Source of the DNA: Giesbergeria sp.
GTDB taxonomy: Bacteria; Pseudomonadota; Gammaproteobacteria; Burkholderiales; Burkholderiaceae_C
Assembly (NCBI GenBank): GCA_030690515.1
Contig: JAUYGP010000531.1
Location: forward strand, 1-7,016
Direction of reading: 5' to 3'
Length of the DNA stretch: 7,016 bases
The notes under the pieces: generated by a model
What the model was told of the DNA's origin: nothing
Database searches by the model: none
What the model saw: only the letters and a program-made list of their open reading frames with translations
In this document: positions 5,907 through 7,016 of the stretch, piece by piece
Layout: the number at the start of each line of letters is the position of its first letter
How positions within the stretch are numbered: the first letter of the stretch is position 1
Translations under genes and position numbers: made by a program

Positions 5907-6890
5907 TCACAAAGTGAGAATGGTCGAGCCCGTGGTCTTGCGCGCTTCCAGGTCGCGGTGCGCCTGCTGCACCTGGGCGAGTGGGTAGCGCTGGTCGATG
6001 TGGATCTTCACCTGGCCGCTGGCCACCACGGCAAACAGCTCGTCAGCCATGGCCTGGGTGGATTCGCGCGTGGCAATGTGGGTAAACAGCGTCTGGCGCG
6101 TTACATACAGCGAGCCCTTGGCGCCCAGCATGCCCGGCGCAAACGGCGCAACGGGCCCCGAGGCATTGCCGAAGCTCGCCATCAGGCCGAAGGGCCGCAG
6201 GCATTCGAGCGACTTGTCCCAGGTATCCTTGCCCACCGAGTCGTACACCACCTTCACGCCCTGGCCTGTGGTGATGTCCTTGACGCGCGCCGCAAAATCC
6301 TCCGTGTGGTAATTGATGGCGTGCGCCGCACCGTTGGCCAGCGCCAGCTGGCACTTGGCATCGGTGCCCGCCGTGGCGATGAGCTGCAAACCCAGGGCAC
6401 GGGCCCACTGGCAGGCAATCAGGCCCACACCACCGGCAGCCGCGTGGAACAGCACGAAGTCACCCGCGTGCAGCCCCTCGACCGGCAGCGTCTTCTTCAG
6501 CAGGTACTGTGCCGTGAGGCCCTTGAGCATCATGGCCGCACCGGTTTCGAAGCTGATGGCATCGGGCAACTTGCACACGCACTTTGCCGGCATCACACGC
6601 ACTTCGCAGTAACTGCCGGGCGGCTGGCTCGCATAGGCGGCGCGGTCGCCCACCTGCAGGTGGGTGACGCCTGCGCCCACCGCCTCGACCACTCCAGCAG
6701 CCTCCATGCCGATGGTGGCCGGCATGGACAGCGGGTACAGGCCCGTGCGGTGGTACACATCGATGAAATTCAGTCCAATGGCATGGTGGCGGATACGAAT
6801 CTCGCCCGGGCCGGGTTCGCCCACGGTCACATCAACAATCTGGAGTTCTTCGGGGCCGCCGTGCTGGCGGATCTGGATGGCAAGACTCAT
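5907..6890 (-). CDS. qor: NADPH:quinone oxidoreductase, zinc-independent MDR family
   Basis: The product is a cytoplasmic medium-chain dehydrogenase/reductase of 327 residues, the same length as E. coli QorA. Members reduce quinones or other activated carbonyls with NADPH; the actual substrate here is not known. An N-terminal GroES-like domain (about 1-125) contains NFIDVYHRTGLYP (41-53), typical of quinone reductases. It lacks the cysteine cluster of zinc alcohol dehydrogenases. The nucleotide-binding domain has the AAGGVG turn (151-156), then the substrate-side region with SFGNASG (239-245). The C-terminus ends in a family-typical helix and TGSTILTL. The ATG at 6890 is chosen because family N-termini align there and AGGAG lies 10 bases upstream. 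The in-frame extension to 6941 adds 17 unlikely residues. The gene converges on hpnE and appears to be monocistronic within the window. Confidence 0.92.
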   Translation of the reverse strand: MSLAIQIRQHGGPEELQIVDVTVGEPGPGEIRIRHHAIGLNFIDVYHRTGLYPLSMPATIGMEAAGVVEAVGAGVTHLQVGDRAAYASQPPGSYCEVRVMPAKCVCKLPDAISFETGAAMMLKGLTAQYLLKKTLPVEGLHAGDFVLFHAAAGGVGLIACQWARALGLQLIATAGTDAKCQLALANGAAHAINYHTEDFAARVKDITTGQGVKVVYDSVGKDTWDKSLECLRPFGLMASFGNASGPVAPFAPGMLGAKGSLYVTRQTLFTHIATRESTQAMADELFAVVASGQVKIHIDQRYPLAQVQQAHRDLEARKTTGSTILTL

Positions 6891-6905
6891 GGTGGGGGGG
6901 CTCCT
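6891..6905 (-). promoter_or_regulatory. qor ribosome binding site with a C7 tract in the spacer
   Basis: On the minus strand AGGAG (6905-6901) is followed by seven C (6900-6894), ACC, and the ATG. The spacing of 10 bases is longer than the usual 5-8, and the homopolymer lies exactly in the spacer. Confidence 0.5.
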
Positions 6906-6984
6906 GCAAGGCAAAGGGAAAGGTGTGTGCGATCGTGCCATGTTTCTGCAAGCCTTGTCCTGCGTGCGCCGTTACAGTCCAGGG

Positions 6985-7016
6985 ATGACACACAAATTGA
7001 CGCCCGGCACGGCGGC
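6985..7016 (+). CDS. Possible start of a divergent gene, cut by the window end
   Basis: An ATG at 6985 opens a frame that stays open to the edge (MTHKLTPGTA and onward), divergent from qor across a 94-bp gap. A -10-like TACAGT (6973-6978) lies just seven bases before the ATG, so a leaderless or nearly leaderless mRNA is possible. AGGG directly touches the ATG and is too close for a ribosome binding site. The product cannot be identified from ten residues. Confidence 0.4.
   Translation, partial: MTHKLTPGTA

Overview
The window looks like ordinary chromosomal DNA from a GC-rich betaproteobacterium, most likely a Comamonadaceae member (Acidovorax-like). The reasons are the protein sequences (betaproteobacterial-type TsaD, HpnD, HpnE and Qor), the strong G/C preference at third codon positions, and an AT-richer palindromic element at about 5802-5870 that resembles an intergenic repeat I remember from Comamonadaceae genomes. 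No transposase, integrase, phage gene, tRNA, rRNA or CRISPR array is visible.

Layout, left to right. Bases 1-238 are a noncoding leader with an unusual set of regulatory-looking elements: spaced TGTTCCA/TGGAACA boxes, a nested palindrome, two A-tracts in helical phase, and a near-match to a sigma-54 promoter. It precedes a small DUF1097-family membrane protein gene (239-730), which ends in a strong hairpin terminator candidate (738-776). On the minus strand follow tsaD (812-1843, tRNA t6A37 modification) and, upstream of it, a methyl-accepting chemotaxis protein gene (1915-3483). Divergent from the chemoreceptor gene is a two-gene plus-strand operon, hpnD (3623-4462) and hpnE (4480-5799), for squalene synthesis. 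The palindromic repeat lies between hpnE and the convergent qor gene (5907-6890, NADPH:quinone oxidoreductase family). The last 32 bases hold what may be the first codons of a gene divergent from qor.

Functionally only hpnD and hpnE clearly belong together. HpnD joins two farnesyl diphosphates into presqualene diphosphate, and HpnE reduces hydroxysqualene to squalene. The enzyme for the step between them, HpnC, is not encoded in the window. The chemoreceptor and tsaD run in the same direction 71 bp apart and may share transcription, but they have no functional link.

I found no clear previously undescribed system. The best leads are the leader of the DUF1097 gene, whose arrangement resembles an enhancer-dependent promoter, and a long inverted repeat that covers the hpnD start codon.
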